Shown here: piece after piece, positions 1 to 8,940 of the stretch
Layout of the letters: the number at the start of each line of letters is the position of its first letter
Numbering within the stretch: position 1 is the stretch's first letter
From: Chitinophaga varians
GTDB taxonomy: Bacteria; Bacteroidota; Bacteroidia; Chitinophagales; Chitinophagaceae
Length of the DNA stretch: 64,000 nt
Assembly: GCF_012641275.1 (NCBI RefSeq)
Contig: NZ_JABAIA010000001.1
Coordinates: 248,001-312,000, forward strand
Reading direction: 5' to 3'
Notes under the pieces: generated by a model
What the model saw: only the letters and a program-made list of their open reading frames with translations
What the model was told of the DNA's origin: nothing
Databases searched by the model: none
Made by a program: the position numbers and the translations under genes

Positions 1-131
1 ATAAACAACGGGCCAACAGACAGGTCGTCTTCAAAGCAAAGCAGTTCGCCCTGCATTTTTTCGTCCATGTTGACGGCTTCTGTCAAAACCGGTACAGATG
101 CCTCGCCAAACACAATGTGTAAAAGCCCCAT
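1..131 (-). CDS. DUF1835 domain protein, N-terminal fragment (cut by window edge)
   Basis: The reading frame starts at an ATG whose first base is 131 and runs off the left edge, so only about 43 residues are visible. They begin MGLLHIVFGEAS and continue to a DDLSVGPLF motif, the signature N-terminus of DUF1835 proteins (LHIVFG ... D.LSVGPL). The biochemical role of this family is not established. The gene starts 10 bases after the parE stop on the same strand, so the two are probably co-transcribed. The assignment rests on a short N-terminal match only. Confidence 0.7.
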   Translation of the reverse strand, partial: MGLLHIVFGEASVPVLTEAVNMDEKMQGELLCFEDDLSVGPLF

Positions 132-141
132 CTTCGTTTAT

Positions 142-2049
142 TTAAATTTCTTCTTCAATCAGGTCCTTTTCGTACCGCAGGTTGTTGATGATGAATTCCT
201 GTCTGGCCTGGGTGTTTTTGCCCATGTAGTATTCCAGTAACTTCTGGATGTGAATGTCTTTAGACAGGATGATCGGCTCTATGCGGATATCATCACCAAT
301 GAAGCGGCCAAATTCGTCCGGGGAAATTTCACCCAATCCTTTAAACCGGGTGATCTCTGGTTTGTTCCCCAGCTTTTTCACCGCTTTCTGTTTCTCCTCT
401 TCGGAATAACAGTAAATGGTTTGCTGTTTGTTGCGTACGCGGAACAGCGGTGTCTCCAGGATATATACGTGCCCGTTTTTCACCAGGTCAGGGAAAAACT
501 GCAGGAAGAAAGTCAGTATCAGCAGGCGGATGTGCATACCGTCCACGTCGGCATCGGTAGCTACCACGATGTTGTTGTAGCGCAGCCCTTCCAGCCCCTC
601 TTCAATATTGAGGGCGTGTTGCAGCAGGTTGAACTCCTCGTTTTCGTATACGATCTTCTTGGTGAGGCCGAAACTGTTCAGCGGTTTACCCCGTAAGCTG
701 AACACCGCCTGTGTTTCCACGTTGCGGGATTTGGTGATGGAACCGCTGGCGGAATCACCTTCCGTAATGAAGATGGTAGTTTCCAGTCGTTTTGTTTCCA
801 GTTCAGCTTTCTCTTTGCCGGTAAATTCATCGTTGAGGTGAAAACGGCAGTCACGCAGTTTGCGGTTATGCAGGTTGGCTTTTTTCGCTCTTTCGTTGGC
901 CAGTTTTTTAATGCCGGCCAGTTCTTTCCTTTCGCGTTCGCTTTGCTCGATGCGTTTTTTCATGGCATCGGCCACAGCGGGATTGCGATGCAGGAAGTCG
1001 TCCAGGTGTTTGGACAGAAAGTCCAGTATAAACGCCTTGACAGAAGGACCGCCTTCAAATACCACCTGGGAGCCCAGTTTGGTTTTGGTCTGTGATTCGA
1101 ACACCGGTTCCTGTACCCGAACGGAAACAGCCGCACAGATGGATGACCGGATATCGGTGGCTTCGTAATCTTTTTTGTAGAAGTCACGTACCGTTTTCAC
1201 GAAAGCCTCACGGAAAGCCGCCAGGTGCGTACCGCCCTGGGTAGTATGCTGACCGTTGACGAAGGAATAGTATTCCTCACCGTATTGGTTTTCGTGGGTG
1301 ATGGCCACTTCAATGTCTTCTCCTTTCAGGTGGATGATGGGATAGCGCAGGTCTTCCTCGTTGGTTTTACGCTGCAGCAGGTCCAGCAGACCGTTTTTGG
1401 AGAGATATTTTTTCCCGTTGAAATTCACTGTCAGGCCGGCATTCAGGAAGCAGTAGTTCCAGATCTGGTTTTCCAGGAATTCTGGGATGAAACGATAGTT
1501 TTTGAAAACAGTATCGTCCGGTGTAAAGGTCACCAGTGTCCCGTTGGGTTCAGAAGTAGCGGTTTCCTTGTGTTCCTTGATCAGTACGCCACGTTCAAAC
1601 TCTGCCACTTTCATGCGGCCATCACGCACTGACTGCACGCGGAAATAGCTGGAGAGGGCATTCACCGCTTTGGTACCCACCCCGTTAAGGCCTACAGATT
1701 TCTGAAAGGCCTTGCTGTCGTATTTGGCGCCGGTATTGATCTTACTCACCACATCTACTACCTTGCCCAGCGGAATGCCACGACCAAAGTCGCGCACAGT
1801 CACATTGTGCTCGGTCACTTTCAGGTCTATCTGCTTGCCAAAGCCCATGGTATGCTCGTCGATACAGTTGTCGGCCACCTCCTTCAGCAGGATGTAAATG
1901 CCGTCGTCCATGCTGGAACCGTCGCCCAGCTTACCGATGTACATACCTGGACGGAGCCGGATATGCTCCCGCCAGTCCAGTGACCGTATGGAGTCTTCCG
2001 TATAGGAAGCAAATAGATCTTTGTTATCCGTCTTATCCGTGTTTGCCAT
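142..2049 (-). CDS. parE: DNA topoisomerase IV subunit B (ATPase subunit)
   Basis: This 635-residue type IIA topoisomerase ATPase subunit pairs with ParC to decatenate daughter chromosomes. The GHKL ATPase site is visible: E57 and N61 in KEVADNC, GRGIPLG near 89-95 and [13 protein letters not shown] at 120-132. The transducer domain follows. The TOPRIM domain has E430-G431-D432 (TEGDSASGS) and the DADVDG metal triad at 499-504. It is short for GyrB (usually 640-800) and lacks the long C-terminal insertions, and Bacteroidota ParE has this length, so parE is preferred over gyrB. A possible promoter lies upstream near 2103-2110 (reverse TATCCTTG). The downstream DUF1835 gene is probably in the same transcript. 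Confidence 0.9.
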   Translation of the reverse strand: MANTDKTDNKDLFASYTEDSIRSLDWREHIRLRPGMYIGKLGDGSSMDDGIYILLKEVADNCIDEHTMGFGKQIDLKVTEHNVTVRDFGRGIPLGKVVDVVSKINTGAKYDSKAFQKSVGLNGVGTKAVNALSSYFRVQSVRDGRMKVAEFERGVLIKEHKETATSEPNGTLVTFTPDDTVFKNYRFIPEFLENQIWNYCFLNAGLTVNFNGKKYLSKNGLLDLLQRKTNEEDLRYPIIHLKGEDIEVAITHENQYGEEYYSFVNGQHTTQGGTHLAAFREAFVKTVRDFYKKDYEATDIRSSICAAVSVRVQEPVFESQTKTKLGSQVVFEGGPSVKAFILDFLSKHLDDFLHRNPAVADAMKKRIEQSERERKELAGIKKLANERAKKANLHNRKLRDCRFHLNDEFTGKEKAELETKRLETTIFITEGDSASGSITKSRNVETQAVFSLRGKPLNSFGLTKKIVYENEEFNLLQHALNIEEGLEGLRYNNIVVATDADVDGMHIRLLILTFFLQFFPDLVKNGHVYILETPLFRVRNKQQTIYCYSEEEKQKAVKKLGNKPEITRFKGLGEISPDEFGRFIGDDIRIEPIILSKDIHIQKLLEYYMGKNTQARQEFIINNLRYEKDLIEEEI

Positions 2050-2379
2050 ATTATATTAAAGTTTCCTAAATATTTATTTTCCTAGGGTTTAAAAAGCTGC
2101 TGCAAGGATACTAAATCTTTTAGCAAAATCCGATTGCTGGCAAAAATAAAGGATTCAGTGAATCATCCCAAGTATTAGTTATACAATATGTCTAGATTAT
2201 TAATTATCAATGTATTGATCATGTTAATTTTTGGGGTAAGAAGGGGCACATCTATATATTATCATATTTTTCCATTGGGTTATTCAATAATTTCTATAAA
2301 AAATATTTTTTATTTAAATAATTCATTATATTTACTCAAGACACACACATTTATTGAAAACATCCTAACCTATGTCCTT
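2050..2379. other. AT-rich intergenic region between parE and a small ORF
   Basis: This 330-base stretch carries the divergent upstream regions of parE (reverse) and the small ORF at 2380 (forward). The part from about 2160 to 2370 is strikingly AT-rich, with runs such as AAAAAATATTTTTTATTTAA. A short perfect palindrome (ATCAAT-GT-ATTGAT) sits near 2207-2220. An open frame enters the downstream ORF from 2188 but its composition looks non-coding. No RNA gene was recognised. Confidence 0.5.
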
Positions 2380-2529
2380 ATGAAAACACTTTTTATCATT
2401 CTCGTTTTAATCGCCCTGGTCGCGGCAGTTATCGCAACTTACATGATTCGCCGGGAACAGGAAAACAATATCGGTAATAAATTCCTCCGCCTCATCCGGA
2501 AATTTGATTCCTGGCAAATGATGCGGTAA
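2380..2529 (+). CDS. small single-pass membrane protein (49 aa), hypothetical
   Basis: The ORF starts at ATG 2380 (MKTLFIILVLIALVAAV) and encodes 49 residues. Residues 3-22 form one hydrophobic helix, followed by a charged tail rich in R, K and E that ends in SWQMMR. The frame is open back to 2188, but that extension is AT-rich low-complexity sequence, so the internal ATG is chosen. It precedes another tiny membrane ORF and a strong terminator. I do not recognise a family. The short basic tail after one helix suggests an inner-membrane peptide with a cytoplasmic or periplasmic tail of unknown role. Confidence 0.45.
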   Translation: MKTLFIILVLIALVAAVIATYMIRREQENNIGNKFLRLIRKFDSWQMMR

Positions 2530-2657
2530 TCTGTCACCCACAGCAAGGTCTTTCTACATTACTATCAGCAAAAGAGCATCAGTCTGGCTATCGCCTTCAG
2601 AGGAGTGTCATGTTTTTGTACACAGGGAAAAATTATTTAACCATACAATCCCATCCT

Positions 2658-2750
2658 ATGAAAACTGGTCTGTTATTCAAAACGGCATGTCTTATCATTG
2701 CCGCAGTGGTACTCTGTGCTCACTTGTTGCGCAAACACGCAACGAAGTAA
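2658..2750 (+). CDS. tiny hydrophobic ORF (30 aa, or 46 aa from an upstream ATG)
   Basis: ATG 2658 opens a 30-codon frame beginning MKTGLLFKTACLIIAAVV, with one hydrophobic stretch and a basic tail (LLRKHATK). It ends at TAA 2748-2750, directly before a strong terminator hairpin. An in-frame ATG at 2610 would extend it to 46 residues and is preceded by AGGAG four bases upstream, which is unusual because Bacteroidota rarely use such sites. It resembles the 49-aa ORF before it in layout (MKT start, one helix, basic end). Coding status is uncertain; the adjacent terminator argues that the region is transcribed. Confidence 0.35.
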   Translation: MKTGLLFKTACLIIAAVVLCAHLLRKHATK

Positions 2751-2761
2751 AGAACTATAAA

Positions 2762-2812
2762 GGGCGTACGGGAAAGTCTTAAAGGGGCTTTCCCATACGC
2801 CCAATTTTATTT
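2762..2812 (+). terminator. intrinsic terminator after the small ORFs
   Basis: A 15-base stem, GGGCGTACGGGAAAG (2762-2776) with CTTTCCCATACGCCC (2788-2802), has a single mismatch and an 11-base loop. It is followed by AATTTTATTT. It starts 11 bases after the stop of the tiny ORF at 2750, so it probably ends that transcript. Confidence 0.8.
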
Positions 2813-2994
2813 GACCGGTAAATCACCTTTACCTGTAACTTCTACATCCCGTCTTCGTTTTAATATACTCACCCGATCATTGTCAAGATCGTTCCCTCAC
2901 TTCTGGTATTCCACTGGAAAAGTATATTATTAAATCAATACACATATCTAACAAATTATAAAACAAACATTTAGAATATTTAACTTATTTTCTC

Positions 2995-3002
2995 TAGCTT
3001 TG
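2995..3002 (+). promoter_or_regulatory. Bacteroidota -7 box TAGCTTTG
   Basis: TAGCTTTG fits the Bacteroidota primary-sigma -7 consensus TAnnTTTG exactly. A TTTAG at 2970-2974, about 20 bases upstream, could serve as the -33 element. Transcription would start near 3009, about 18 bases before ATG 3027. This makes the upstream TTG at 3000 an unlikely start codon for the glycosyltransferase. Confidence 0.55.
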
Positions 3003-3026
3003 CCGCGAATTTATCGCAAGCCTGAC

Positions 3027-4196
3027 ATGAGTAAAGTCCTTTTCACTTTTCCTTTAAATCCGATAGAAAAAACCAGCGGCGCACAAACCCGTGTAATTAC
3101 GTTGCTACAGTATTTTAAGGAACGGGGCATGGAGGTTGATTTTTTTTCGCTGACCGACTATTGGGGCGTGACCTCAGCGGAAAATATCAAAGCATTCAAA
3201 GAAAGCGGACAAGTCAGGAACGCATGGTTTTATCCCAGAAAACCGGCCAAGAAAAATTTCCTTCAATACTTTTTCTCGTATAAAATACCCAAACTGCTGC
3301 ACCGTGTAAAAGGCGCAATCCCTAACCACGTAAGCCCTTATCTACAGGAGAAATTCAACAACATACTGGAACAATACCAGTACGATTATATCATTGTCAG
3401 TTATGCTTACTGGGCTGACCTTATAAAAGACAACCCACGCATAGGAAATGCCGTTACTATCGCCGACACGCACGATCTGCTGGCCGCGCAACACCAACAC
3501 GACAAAGGCGTGGAACGTGGCATAGCATTGGGTGACGAATTAAAAAGATTATCGCGGTTCGACCAGGTTTGGCTATGCTCTCCGGAAGAAAACTATTTCT
3601 TCAGCCAGTTCCTGAAAAACCAGGTGAAATATATTCCGACCATGGTGGAAGAACCGGCGAATATAAAAAAGGATGTTCCCGTGAAATACGACCTGATCTA
3701 TGTAGCCTCGCATAACCCGCACAATCTTGCGGCGGCTGACTGGTTCTTCAAACAGGTATTTCCCTTGATTCCTGGCCACGTCACGCTTTGTGTGGTCGGA
3801 TCGATCTGCCGTTTTATTCCTGGTGGCCATAAAAATATTACGCTGGTACCGTTTGCAGAAGACCTCAGCGAATATTACCTGGCGTCGAAAGTAGTGATAT
3901 GTCCTATGCTTTCCGGAACCGGCGTGAAAATAAAAGTGGTGGAAGCCATGTTATTCGGACTGCCTGTTGTATGTAACGAAAGAGGCATGGACGGACTGCC
4001 GGACAAAAACAATTGCGGCTGCCTCGTAACACAGGACCCGCGCGAGTTTGCCGGTTATATACTGAAATTGCTGGAAGACAAGGCCTTTCATGCAACACAA
4101 AGCGAACTGAGTGCCGCTTCCTTCAGGAATAATTTCGCAGCAGCCAACGTATACAAAAAACTGGACAAAGCACTCAACTACACCAGCGCCAACTAA
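3027..4196 (+). CDS. glycosyltransferase, GT4-like (paralog 1 of 3)
   Basis: This 389-residue protein resembles GT-B fold glycosyltransferases of family GT4. The N-terminus FTFPLNPIEKTSGAQTR matches the donor/acceptor loop shared by its two paralogs here. Mid-protein it has IADTHDL and YDQVW-like motifs (FDQVWLCSPEENYFFSQF). The C-terminal Rossmann half carries GTGVKIKVVEAMLFGLPVV, with the E of the GT4 nucleotide-sugar motif. There is no signal peptide, so it is cytoplasmic or membrane-associated. It is first in a likely operon with the next two genes (gaps of 27 and 11 bases). The sugar and acceptor cannot be told from sequence. Start ATG 3027 is chosen over TTG 3000 because the -7 box overlaps 3000. 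Confidence 0.85.
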   Translation: MSKVLFTFPLNPIEKTSGAQTRVITLLQYFKERGMEVDFFSLTDYWGVTSAENIKAFKESGQVRNAWFYPRKPAKKNFLQYFFSYKIPKLLHRVKGAIPNHVSPYLQEKFNNILEQYQYDYIIVSYAYWADLIKDNPRIGNAVTIADTHDLLAAQHQHDKGVERGIALGDELKRLSRFDQVWLCSPEENYFFSQFLKNQVKYIPTMVEEPANIKKDVPVKYDLIYVASHNPHNLAAADWFFKQVFPLIPGHVTLCVVGSICRFIPGGHKNITLVPFAEDLSEYYLASKVVICPMLSGTGVKIKVVEAMLFGLPVVCNERGMDGLPDKNNCGCLVTQDPREFAGYILKLLEDKAFHATQSELSAASFRNNFAAANVYKKLDKALNYTSAN

Positions 4197-4223
4197 CACT
4201 CATCTTGTAAAATCACCATCAGC

Positions 4224-5414
4224 ATGGCTAAACAGCAACGCGTTTTATACTTCTTCCCTTATAATCCTATCGGCAGGCAAAGTGGCGCCCAAACCCGGGC
4301 CATCACCCTTCTCCGGTATTTTAAGAGCAGGGGCATGAAAGTAGACCTGGTGTCCCGCCAGGGCGACTGGGAGAAAATTACACCTGAAGAAATGGACATG
4401 GTGAGAAACAGCGGGTTTGTAGAAAATGCCTGGTTCTGGTCCCGTAAGCCACCCAAAAAAAATCCGCTTGTTTACTTTTTCCAGTACAAGTTGCCGCACA
4501 TGCTGTTCAACCGCAAGCTCAACCCCATAAAAGGTGGCCTGCCCAACCTGGTGAATCTGCACCTGCGCAGGGAATTCGACAAACTGCTTCAGCAAAATAA
4601 ATATGACTATATCATTATCTCCTATGCCTATTATGCAGATCTGATCAAAGACAACCCATTTATCAACGGTGCCTGCACCATCATGGACACGCATGACCTG
4701 ATGGCCTCACAACACCAGCTGGATAAAAACGTGAACGTAGGCGCCGCCCTCGGAGATGAGATCAGAAGACTTTCCCTGTACGACCAGATATGGGCCTGTT
4801 CGGGTGAGGAGAATTATTTTTTCAGCCAGTTCATTCGGAAAGAAACGCTCTACATCCCTACCATGGTGGAAGAGCCAAGGCAAGACGATGGCCGGACAGA
4901 AAAGAAATACGATATTATCTATGTGGCATCAGATAATGAAAACAATAAAAAATCAGCCGCCTGGTTTTTTGATAAGGTATACCCCTTATTGCCACAGTCG
5001 TACCGCCTTTGCATCATAGGCAAGATCAATGCACATATTCCACAAGGCCTCAGTAATGTAACTTGTCTTCCATTCGTGGAAGACCTGAGCGATTATTACC
5101 TGGCTTCGAAAGTAGTGATATGTCCTATGTTGGCCGGCACCGGCGTCAAAATAAAAGTACTGGAAGCTTTCTCTTACGGCAAGCCCGTTGTTTGTAACGA
5201 GAGGGGACTGGACGGGCTGCCGGAAAAAACCGACAATGGCTGCCTCGTATCAGAAAGCCCTGCCGGGTTTGCAGATCACATCACCCGCCTGCTGACCGAT
5301 CCCGCACTGTTTGCAGAACAAAGTGCATGGAGCGCCGCCTCTTTCAGGAAAACATTTGCAGCAGAAAAAGTGTACCAACGAATTGATGCCGCTTTAAAGG
5401 TTAACCAGCCATAA
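4224..5414 (+). CDS. glycosyltransferase, GT4-like (paralog 2 of 3)
   Basis: This 396-residue enzyme is clearly paralogous to its upstream neighbour. Shared blocks include SGAQTRAITLLRYFKSRGMK, YDYIIISYAYYADLIKDNP, DTHDLMASQHQLDK, EENYFFSQF and YYLASKVVICPML followed by GTGVKIKVLEAF. The last holds the conserved Glu expected of GT4 enzymes. Whole-length collinearity with no domain gained or lost points to tandem duplication. It is likely cytoplasmic and co-transcribed with genes on both sides. A glycan or glycolipid assembly role is inferred, with unknown substrate. Confidence 0.85.
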   Translation: MAKQQRVLYFFPYNPIGRQSGAQTRAITLLRYFKSRGMKVDLVSRQGDWEKITPEEMDMVRNSGFVENAWFWSRKPPKKNPLVYFFQYKLPHMLFNRKLNPIKGGLPNLVNLHLRREFDKLLQQNKYDYIIISYAYYADLIKDNPFINGACTIMDTHDLMASQHQLDKNVNVGAALGDEIRRLSLYDQIWACSGEENYFFSQFIRKETLYIPTMVEEPRQDDGRTEKKYDIIYVASDNENNKKSAAWFFDKVYPLLPQSYRLCIIGKINAHIPQGLSNVTCLPFVEDLSDYYLASKVVICPMLAGTGVKIKVLEAFSYGKPVVCNERGLDGLPEKTDNGCLVSESPAGFADHITRLLTDPALFAEQSAWSAASFRKTFAAEKVYQRIDAALKVNQP

Positions 5415-5425
5415 AATATTTCAGC

Positions 5426-6502
5426 ATGCCATCTCCGCTAGTAACAGTCATCATACCGGTCTATAACCTCGCTCCATATCTGGAAACCACCATCCAGTCG
5501 CTGGTGGGGCAAACCTATCCCAATACGGAGCTGCTCTTTGTGAATGATGGTTCTACGGACAACTCAGCGGAGATACTCAAGGCCGCAGCGGAGAAATACC
5601 CGAATATCAGGTCCCTGCACCAGGAAAACGCAGGACAGGGTGCCGCCCGGAACAACGGGCTGGATAACGCCACCGGCGAATTCGTCCTCTTCCTGGATGG
5701 CGACGACTGGCTGGACCCCGTCACCCTGGAACGGGCAGTGGAAGCGGCGTTGAAGGAAAACGCAGACATAGTTTGTTTTGGCTACAAAAGCGTAAAAAAG
5801 CAAGCCGATGGCAAGCTGGAAGAACTGTATAAATTTGAATACGACCCGGCTGTCTTCCATGAAGACCTCGTTTCCTGTTTTCTTGCGGAAAACACCGTGA
5901 GGAAAGATGCAGTGAACACCGCCACACTGGGCAAGCTGTACAAACGCTCACTGATCGAAACACATCATATCCGGTTCCGTCAACGTATTTTCGAAGACTC
6001 CCCTTTTATGCTGGAAGCGGTTTATCACGCTACCAGGCTGACCTGTATCAGCGGTTATTTCTACTACTATCTTCAAAGGGGAACAGAAGGAGAAGCGTCT
6101 ACCATGAACAGCGGTTTCAGGGCAGATAAAGTAGCGCTCTTTTATCAGGCAGACCAGCAAATGAAATCATTTCTTCTTTCCAAAGGGGTATGGTCCAGGT
6201 ACCGCAATGATTTCAGCCGTTACCATAATGCCCGTGTGATTATTTACGGTGGTTATTTCGAATTGTACCGGTACAGCCATGCTGCTACAAAAGAAGCATA
6301 CCGCGCCTTTATAAAATTGCTGCAAAAACACAGTGCAGACCTGGGATGGGAAAGAGCTTCCCTCTTCAAGACCTACAGAAAAAGAGTCCCTGTTCTTCAT
6401 ATCGGCTTATTCCTGAGCAGGATCAGTCCGCGACTGGCTGACCGTTACTTCAGGACTTATGAAAAAAAATACGCGTTCGACCGGCCCTCATCCGGTAATT
6501 GA
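5426..6502 (+). CDS. family 2 glycosyltransferase
   Basis: This 358-residue GT-A enzyme has the GT2 hallmarks: VIIPVYN near residue 10, NDGSTDNS with D41 for nucleotide binding, and the metal-binding DxD at D91-G92-D93 in LDGDDWLDP. The C-terminal part (about 210-350) is basic and aromatic-rich and has no obvious membrane span. It is the third gene of the glycosyltransferase operon. Its last 15 bases overlap the convergent glycosyltransferase gene on the other strand. Such enzymes transfer sugars to lipid-linked or surface glycans; the substrate here is unknown. Confidence 0.88.
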   Translation: MPSPLVTVIIPVYNLAPYLETTIQSLVGQTYPNTELLFVNDGSTDNSAEILKAAAEKYPNIRSLHQENAGQGAARNNGLDNATGEFVLFLDGDDWLDPVTLERAVEAALKENADIVCFGYKSVKKQADGKLEELYKFEYDPAVFHEDLVSCFLAENTVRKDAVNTATLGKLYKRSLIETHHIRFRQRIFEDSPFMLEAVYHATRLTCISGYFYYYLQRGTEGEASTMNSGFRADKVALFYQADQQMKSFLLSKGVWSRYRNDFSRYHNARVIIYGGYFELYRYSHAATKEAYRAFIKLLQKHSADLGWERASLFKTYRKRVPVLHIGLFLSRISPRLADRYFRTYEKKYAFDRPSSGN

Positions 6503-7660
6503 CAAGGCTGCGTCCAGGCGTTTGGAAACTTCTTCAGCGGAGAAACATTGCAGAAAAGTATTCTTCGCCATCTCACACTGCTTTTTATAGAAATCATGGT
6601 CCTGCAAAAGCTGCTCTACGAATTGTGCAAACTGGCCGGGCGTTTCAGCCACCAGGCAACCGTTATTGCTTTTAAACGGTAAGCCGTCCGTTCCTCTTTC
6701 CGTACATACTACCGGCAGGCCGTGCGACAGGGCTTCCACCACTTTTACCTTCACGCCTGTTCCCTCCAGCATGGGTGACAAAGCCACACGCGCATTGACA
6801 TACATCGTTTCCAGGTGCTGAACGTAGGGAACGAGTGTTACATTTGGCAGGTCTTTGGGCACATGGGCGGTAATGGTGCCTACCACTGCCAGCCTGATAT
6901 CAGGAGACAGCAATGGATACACTTCATTGAAGAACCAGGCGGCCGACATAATATTTTTAGCGTTGTCACTGGCTACATACACAAGATCATATTCCGGCGT
7001 CGTCTTGCTGCTGACGGGTATGGGATCAGGCAGCATCATGGGAATGTATTTTACGCGGTCGCCAAGAAACTGGGAGAAGAAATAACTCTCTTCCGGCGAA
7101 ATGGCCCATACCTGGTCATAAAGCTCCAGGCGCCTTAACTCATCGCCCAGCGCCACGCTTACGTCAAACCCCGGCTCATGCTGGAGCAGCGAGGATTCCA
7201 GGTCATGTGTATCTATGATGGTCAGCGATTTGGCAGCAAGGGGATTTTTATAGATCAGGTCGGCCCAGAAAGCGTAGCTGATGATAATATAATCGTAATG
7301 CTTCCGGGAAAGCACTTCATTGAACTGCTGCTGCAGATGTAAAGTCACGCGGTTAAGAATCCCTCCTTTCGGACTGGTCTTCCTGATTAATGTTTTGTTC
7401 GGGAGTTTATATCCAAAAAAATAAGAAACGGGATTTCCTTTCTTCGGTTTTCTTTCCAGCAGGTATACTTCATTTACCAGGCCTGTTGCTTTCAACCCGG
7501 TGATCCCTTCATCAGTAAACGTACCCCAGTGTTTTTCAGATACAAAATCGACTTCCAGGTTTCTTTTTTTGAAATATTCCAGGAAACCTAAAGCCCTGGT
7601 CACATTGCCTGCATTTTTCGCCAGTGGGTTGACCGGAAAGTAGAACAATAATCGCTTCAC
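6488..7660 (-). CDS. glycosyltransferase, GT4-like (paralog 3 of 3)
   Basis: This 390-residue third paralog shares the frame of the other two: FYFPVNPLAKNAGNVTRALG at the N-terminus, DTHDLESSLLQHEPG, ALGDELRRLELYDQVW, EESYFFSQF and GTGVKVKVVEALSHGLPVV. It differs in the N-terminal loop (NAGNVTR for SGAQTR), which may mean another acceptor. It lies on the opposite strand, converging on and overlapping the GT2 gene by 15 bases. It follows the DUF493 gene by 26 bases and may share its transcript. The inversion relative to its paralogs suggests rearrangement after duplication. Confidence 0.85.
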   Translation of the reverse strand: MKRLLFYFPVNPLAKNAGNVTRALGFLEYFKKRNLEVDFVSEKHWGTFTDEGITGLKATGLVNEVYLLERKPKKGNPVSYFFGYKLPNKTLIRKTSPKGGILNRVTLHLQQQFNEVLSRKHYDYIIISYAFWADLIYKNPLAAKSLTIIDTHDLESSLLQHEPGFDVSVALGDELRRLELYDQVWAISPEESYFFSQFLGDRVKYIPMMLPDPIPVSSKTTPEYDLVYVASDNAKNIMSAAWFFNEVYPLLSPDIRLAVVGTITAHVPKDLPNVTLVPYVQHLETMYVNARVALSPMLEGTGVKVKVVEALSHGLPVVCTERGTDGLPFKSNNGCLVAETPGQFAQFVEQLLQDHDFYKKQCEMAKNTFLQCFSAEEVSKRLDAALSITG

Positions 7661-7686
7661 TTATAAAAAATTAAAACGTATGGTCT

Positions 7687-7992
7687 TTATAACATAATGA
7701 CAGAGTCGATCTTCGACACTTCCTTGTAATAGCTGATCACTTCTTCTTCGTTCTGCACCAGCAGCTTTATGGTAAATGACCTGTATTTCCCGTTAGATGA
7801 ATTGATGGCAGTGATCTCCGCCGGAGTACCGGCAAACACCGATTTCAACGCGGCGATCTTTTCTTCCTCCGCCTTCACGATAAACTTAAAGGTATAAATT
7901 GTAGGAGAGACGATAGACTGTTGCAATAACGTCCGAAAATTCTCATATGGATCTCCGCTCAAGTTGGCATCCCTGTTCTCTTCAATTGCCAT
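7687..7992 (-). CDS. DUF493 (YbeD-like) family protein
   Basis: This 101-residue protein matches small DUF493/YbeD-like proteins: an N-terminal stretch, then TIYTFKFIVKAEEEKIAALKSVF and a later SSNGKYRSFTIKLLVQNEEEV block. The family has a ferredoxin-like fold resembling the regulatory domain of some metabolic enzymes. Its exact function is not established. It has no signal peptide. It is upstream of the third GT4-like gene (26 bases), so the two may be co-transcribed. Confidence 0.75.
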   Translation of the reverse strand: MAIEENRDANLSGDPYENFRTLLQQSIVSPTIYTFKFIVKAEEEKIAALKSVFAGTPAEITAINSSNGKYRSFTIKLLVQNEEEVISYYKEVSKIDSVIML

Positions 7993-8165
7993 TTTCTGTG
8001 TTTATTAATTACCAAACCTGCAAATTAACCAATTTTAGGCGCTTACAGCCAACACATTAATAATAAAATGATATTATCATGTAAAAGTTATTTCATGAAT
8101 AGTTTTCCGCAGGATAGTATATTAGAAATACGGGAGACAGATGAAGACTGGGGCGTAACTATCGT

Positions 8166-8211
8166 TTAAATAAAATTGAGCGGGCCTGAAAGCCTTAGTG
8201 GCTTCAGGCCC
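8166..8211 (-). terminator. intrinsic terminator of the sensor kinase/regulator operon
   Basis: On the reverse strand a hairpin forms between GGGCCTGAAAGCC (8182-8194) and GGCTTCAGGCCC (8200-8211), with one bulged base. It is followed by a T-rich tail (reverse of TAAATAAAATTG). It lies 13 bases after the regulator stop at 8225. Confidence 0.75.
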
Positions 8212-8224
8212 ACCCCTGATATGT

Positions 8225-8893
8225 TTAGCGGTTGTAGTATTTGTTTACCGCATCAGTCCTGCTACGGACATGCAGTTTCTCATAAATATTATGAACGTGC
8301 CTTCTTACTGTTTCTATACTGATAAACAGATTGCTGGCAATTTCCTTATACAGGAAACCTTTGGACAACTGGTCCAGAATTTCTTTTTCACGCGTGGTCA
8401 GTGCTTCCAGAGCCGGATTAGGTTTGGCTTGTTTCTGAAAAAAGGCCACTACCCTTCTGGCAATCTGCGAGCTCATAGGCGAACCGCCTTCATGCAGGTC
8501 CCTGATGGCTTCCAACAGCTCACCGGGAGAGGTTTTTTTGAGGATGTACCCACTTGCACCGGCTTCCAGTGCCATGAAAATTTTGTCGTCATCTTCATAT
8601 ACAGTGAGCATCATAAACTGCATATCCTGGTACTCTGCTTTCAACCGGGCAATACATTCAATACCGTTCATCCCACCGGGAAGATTAAAATCCATCAGTA
8701 CTACGTTGGGCAGCAATTGAGGGATTTGCTCCAGTGCGGTTTCTGCATTATTGAAGGTGCCAACACAGGCATAACCGTCAGAACCATTAATCAGCAATTC
8801 CATAGCCGTGCGGATATCATGGTTATCTTCTACTATCGCAATAGAAATGATGTCCATGTTATCCTGGGACTTCTTCTTTGAGTATACCGTCAT
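8225..8893 (-). CDS. NarL/FixJ-family response regulator
   Basis: The 222-residue protein has an N-terminal receiver with acidic pocket E22-D23 (VEDNHD), phosphoacceptor D68 (VVLMDFNLPGG), a conserved T near 97 in MLTVYED and K in LKKTSPGE. A LuxR-type helix-turn-helix follows at about 160-217 (LTTREKEILDQLSKG ... IASNLFISIETVRRHV). It is a DNA-binding partner of the kinase encoded 47 bases upstream on the same strand. An internal ATG (MDIISIAIVEDN, 12 codons in) is an alternative start. Target genes are unknown. Confidence 0.9.
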   Translation of the reverse strand: MTVYSKKKSQDNMDIISIAIVEDNHDIRTAMELLINGSDGYACVGTFNNAETALEQIPQLLPNVVLMDFNLPGGMNGIECIARLKAEYQDMQFMMLTVYEDDDKIFMALEAGASGYILKKTSPGELLEAIRDLHEGGSPMSSQIARRVVAFFQKQAKPNPALEALTTREKEILDQLSKGFLYKEIASNLFISIETVRRHVHNIYEKLHVRSRTDAVNKYYNR

Positions 8894-8940
8894 GTTTATA
8901 GGAATTATAACACTTAAATGTTACTTAAAACAAATGTATG

